A stretch of 64,000 nt of DNA, from NCBI GenBank assembly GCA_037200975.1, contig JBBCGI010000001.1, forward strand, positions 1,860,001-1,924,000, written 5' to 3'. Made by a program: the position numbers and the translations under genes. Under the pieces are notes generated by a model that saw only the letters and a list, made by a program, of their open reading frames with translations, ran no database searches and was not told where the DNA came from. Positions 61,561-64,000 of this stretch are shown here, in pieces; within the stretch, counting starts at the first letter, position 1; each line of letters opens with the position of its first letter. This stretch comes from Pseudomonadota bacterium. Its GTDB lineage: Bacteria > Pseudomonadota > Gammaproteobacteria > Steroidobacterales > Steroidobacteraceae.

Positions 61561-61735
61561 CCATCCGGGTGCGGCCCCTGCCACTGGAAAAACGTGCCGG
61601 CCGCCTTTCGACATATTGCGCGCCATCGCCGGGCAATCGCCTACGGCTGCGAATTGCGACACGGTTCTGTTGCATGCGCGCGGCGCAATCTATGCCGCGC
61701 TTCACATCTGGCAACCTCGCAGGGAGATCGATCGC

Positions 61736-62116
61736 ATGAGCAACGCTTCCGCCGAACGCATGTCGGTATTCGGACCGACCCTCAAATTCAAGGGCGAGCT
61801 CAAAGCCCAGGAAGACATCAAGGTCGAGGGCCGCATCGAAGGCACGATCATCCACCAGCAACGCGTCGTCGTCGGGCCGAAAGGCGAAGTGATCGCGACG
61901 GTCACCGCCGCGAGCATCGACGTCGAAGGCCGCGTGCAGGGCGACATGAACGCCCGCAAGAGCATCAAGGTCAACCAGTCGGCGATCGTGCGCGGCAACG
62001 TCCGCGCGCCGAGCGTCAGCATCACCGAGGGAGCGAACTTCAATGGCAGCGTCACCATGGAGCCGAGTGTTGGGAATGGGGCCGCAGGATCCACCGCCGC
62101 CGGCGCGGCCCGTTGA
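61736..62116 (+). CDS. Bactofilin, first copy
   Basis: 126 residues from ATG 61736 (GGGAG nine bases upstream). The bactofilin beta-helix is visible as repeats of about 18 residues (KFKGELKAQEDIKVEGRIEG, VVVGPKGEVIATVTAASIDV, NVRAPSVSITEGANFNGSVT). Bactofilins polymerise without nucleotide into cytoskeletal filaments that organise cell wall enzymes. The second bactofilin gene begins 14 bases later. Confidence 0.92.
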   Translation: MSNASAERMSVFGPTLKFKGELKAQEDIKVEGRIEGTIIHQQRVVVGPKGEVIATVTAASIDVEGRVQGDMNARKSIKVNQSAIVRGNVRAPSVSITEGANFNGSVTMEPSVGNGAAGSTAAGAAR

Positions 62117-62129
62117 AGTGGAGAGAACC

Positions 62130-62585
62130 ATGAACAAAGGATTTTCCGACGGCAAGATGGCGCCTCCCACCTCCGCCGCGCCGCAGCCCGCCCCGGGCAC
62201 GGCCTGCGTGCTCGGCCCGACGCTGCATTTCAAGGGCGAGCTCTACGGCGAGGAAGACCTGGAATTCCAGGGCCAGCTCGAGGGCACGATCGAACACACG
62301 CGCTCCCTGAGCATCGGCAAGGAAGGCGGCGTGACCGGCAACATCCGCGCGAAGTTCGTGATCGTCGAAGGCCGCATCGATGGCGACATCTACGCCAGCG
62401 AATCGGTGTCGATCCGCCAGTCCGCCAAGGTGAAGGGCAACATCTACGCGCCGCGCGTCGGCATCGCGGATGGTGCGCAGTTCAGCGGCAGCATCGACAT
62501 GAACCACAAGGGCGCCGCTGCGATGCGCAGCGACAAACCCCTCAGCGACCCGCAGGCAGAACAGCTTCTGACGAAAGCGGGCTGA
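62130..62585 (+). CDS. Bactofilin, second copy
   Basis: 151 residues from ATG 62130 (GGAGAG upstream). Longer, proline/alanine-rich N-terminus than its neighbour, then the same beta-helix core (HFKGELYGEEDLEFQGQLEG, ASESVSIRQSAKVKGNIYAP) and a charged tail. Two bactofilins in tandem often copolymerise. Its 3' end overlaps the convergent serine-hydrolase-like gene by 44 bases. Confidence 0.92.
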   Translation: MNKGFSDGKMAPPTSAAPQPAPGTACVLGPTLHFKGELYGEEDLEFQGQLEGTIEHTRSLSIGKEGGVTGNIRAKFVIVEGRIDGDIYASESVSIRQSAKVKGNIYAPRVGIADGAQFSGSIDMNHKGAAAMRSDKPLSDPQAEQLLTKAG

Positions 62586-63693
62586 TCTGATCGGCGGGGC
62601 GCAACAGCCCCACGATCTTCGCGGACAGCGCGCGCAGGGATCCCTGCGCGCCTTCCGCGGCCTTGTTCGAGAGCAGCACCAGCGCGACCTGCTTGTCCGG
62701 ATACAGATCGCAGACGCTGGTGAATCCATCCGTCCCGCCCGAGTACATGAGCCGCCGGCCCTGCGGCGACTCGGCGATGATCCAGTAGAAAGCCACGGCC
62801 TGCTTGCGGTCGAGCGTGAACCAAGTGGGCTGGTGCGCGAACTTCACCGACGCGTCACGTTCCACTGCCTGCCAGGAGGCGAATTTGAGCAGGTCGTCGG
62901 CGCTGTAACGCAGCGCACCCGAGGCCCAGCTCATCGGCGCAACGTACGGCGGCAGTTCCTCACCATCCTTCGAGTACCCCTTCGCAAGTAGTTTGGCGTT
63001 GGGCTGCGTGCCGCTGCCCATGCGCAGCGGTTTCTCGATCTCGCGAATCAGGATCCGCTCGAACTGCTCGCCGTAGATCTTCTCGAGCACCACACCGAGC
63101 AACACGCTGCCCACGTTCGAATGCGCGGGGTCGGAGCCGGGCGCCCGCCGCGGCGCGACGCGATGCAGCTGGCGCAGGAATTCCGGTCGCGTGTAACTAC
63201 CGAACACCTTCATGCGCGAAACGACCAGCGATTCGCCCGGCACGGAGCGCACCTGCGTGACGTCGGGGATGTTGTCCGCGAGCTGCGACGTCATGTTGGC
63301 GAGATGGATCAGACGAATCTTCTCGCCGTCGTTCTCGAGGTTCGGATAGGGCTCGTCGAGATACTTCGCCGCCTCGTCGTTGAGCGCTGCGCGGCCTTCG
63401 ATGATCGCGCGAGCGAGCAGCTGGCCTGTGAGCGTCTTGGAGATCGGGCCGATCTCGTAGATGGTGTCCTTGGTGGGAGGCTTGTTGCCGTCGAGCTGGG
63501 TCGCGCCGAAGTTGTAGAAACGGCGCTGGCCATCGACGAACACGCCGATCGACAAGCCCACGCCGCCGTTCTCGGTGAGCCAGGTGCGCGCCAGTTCGCG
63601 GATTGCGGCGTCAGTCGCGGGGACTTCGGCGGCGCCAACCGCCAGCGGCAGGATCGCCGCAAAGCAGAACAGGATCAGGCGCCGGACGTGCAT
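62542..63693 (-). CDS. Class C beta-lactamase-fold protein with altered catalytic residues
   Basis: 383 residues with signal peptide ILFCFAAILPLAVGAAEV. The overall fold blocks match the serine beta-lactamase/penicillin-binding family: TIYEIGPISKTLTGQLLAR where the SxxK motif is expected, DPAHSNVGSVLLGVVLEKIY where YxN is expected, and YSGGTDGF for the KTG-like box. The nucleophile Ser is replaced by Pro (GPISK rather than GSxxK) and the Tyr by His (HSN). It may therefore be a non-catalytic binding protein or use a different mechanism. Confidence 0.8.
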   Translation of the reverse strand: MHVRRLILFCFAAILPLAVGAAEVPATDAAIRELARTWLTENGGVGLSIGVFVDGQRRFYNFGATQLDGNKPPTKDTIYEIGPISKTLTGQLLARAIIEGRAALNDEAAKYLDEPYPNLENDGEKIRLIHLANMTSQLADNIPDVTQVRSVPGESLVVSRMKVFGSYTRPEFLRQLHRVAPRRAPGSDPAHSNVGSVLLGVVLEKIYGEQFERILIREIEKPLRMGSGTQPNAKLLAKGYSKDGEELPPYVAPMSWASGALRYSADDLLKFASWQAVERDASVKFAHQPTWFTLDRKQAVAFYWIIAESPQGRRLMYSGGTDGFTSVCDLYPDKQVALVLLSNKAAEGAQGSLRALSAKIVGLLRPADQISPLSSEAVLPAGR

Positions 63694-63735
63694 CGGGGCG
63701 CATCGTCGCGCGGAACCTGCCGCAAGACAACAGCA

Positions 63736-64000
63736 TCACTTTGGTTCGGCGGGCGTTGCCGTGTTCTTTCCGTCCGGACCGCCCTTGCCACCGAGATGCT
63801 CCGCCAGGAAAGCTTCCACTTCGCTCAGCATCTGCGTGCGCGTCGAGGCAGCCGACAGCCAGTGATCGTCACCCTTCAATTCGATGTATTTCACGTCCTT
63901 GCCATCGCGACGCAGCTTGCCGCTCATCGAGCGCGACTGCTCCACCGGCACGACCGAATCGTCGGCGCCGTGCATGATCAGAATGGGCGCACGTGCATGA
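63736..64000 (-). CDS. C-terminal part of an S9-type prolyl oligopeptidase-like hydrolase
   Basis: The frame is open to the window edge; 87 or so residues are visible. ILIMHGADDSVVPVEQSR holds the catalytic Asp region and KGDDHWLSAASTR the catalytic His of the prolyl oligopeptidase/dipeptidyl peptidase IV family. The remainder, including the nucleophile Ser, lies beyond base 64000. Another peptidase in a region rich in them. Confidence 0.8.
   Translation of the reverse strand, partial: HARAPILIMHGADDSVVPVEQSRSMSGKLRRDGKDVKYIELKGDDHWLSAASTRTQMLSEVEAFLAEHLGGKGGPDGKNTATPAEPK

Noticed and set aside
1-64000. CRISPR arrays, insertion sequences, prophage genes, rRNA genes
   Set aside because: I looked for short regularly spaced repeats, transposase-like proteins, terminal inverted repeats with target duplications and phage structural genes, and found none; the duplicated unit at 11.6-27.5 kb has no visible transposase at its ends.

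Overview
This 64-kb window is dense, GC-rich (roughly 65% by eye) bacterial chromosome. The gene families point to a heterotrophic gammaproteobacterium, probably near the Xanthomonadales/Steroidobacterales. They include a sigma-70 ECF-like factor overlapping a TPR-bearing Ser/Thr kinase, a CBM60-type xylan-binding module, a GlyGly-CTERM protein, large TonB receptors, HutF-type histidine degradation, HrpB, YpfJ and paired bactofilins. The placement is inferred from gene content only; no rRNA is present.

Layout. 1-7.6 kb: tail of a secreted xylan-binding protein, a sigma factor/kinase pair, and a divergent operon for a lipoprotein and a large surface protein. 7.6-11.5 kb: a hybrid sensor histidine kinase and an NhaC antiporter. 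11.6-27.5 kb: two head-to-tail units of about 8 kb. Unit A holds a LysR regulator, a Rieske oxygenase, a ferredoxin, an S15 peptidase, a DUF1684 protein and a TonB receptor. Unit B holds decayed remnants of the LysR and oxygenase genes, a DszB-like desulfinase homologue, an M14 carboxypeptidase, a TlpA-like lipoprotein and second copies of DUF1684 and TonB receptor. The oxygenase operator-like dyad is identical in both units although the genes of unit B have collapsed.

27.9-34.4 kb: an ABC importer split over two divergent transcripts, together with an M29-like protein and a leucyl aminopeptidase. 34.5-37.1 kb: a truncated CysB-like regulator, then a YeiH-type exporter with a divergent YeiE-like regulator. 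37.3-44.8 kb: an M28 peptidase and a histidine utilisation cluster (hutHUD and hutCF). 45.4-45.8 kb: a CAU-anticodon tRNA gene interrupted by a 258-nt group I intron. 45.9-64 kb: an SPFH/ribbon-helix-helix pair, thioredoxin-like proteins, a PhoX phosphatase, an oxidoreductase, a TMEM175-like channel, HrpB, YpfJ, an autoregulated membrane protein/XRE module, hydrolases, an HTH-VOC fusion, two bactofilins, a serine-hydrolase-fold protein lacking its catalytic Ser and Tyr, and the C-terminus of an S9 peptidase.

Overall theme: uptake and breakdown of peptides and amino acids (TonB receptors; M14, S15, M17, M28 and S9 peptidases; Hut enzymes; ABC importer), with a secondary hint of organosulfur or aromatic metabolism (Rieske oxygenase, ferredoxin, DszB-like protein, CysB/YeiE-type regulators, YeiH). 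I saw no insertion sequence, phage gene, CRISPR array or rRNA.
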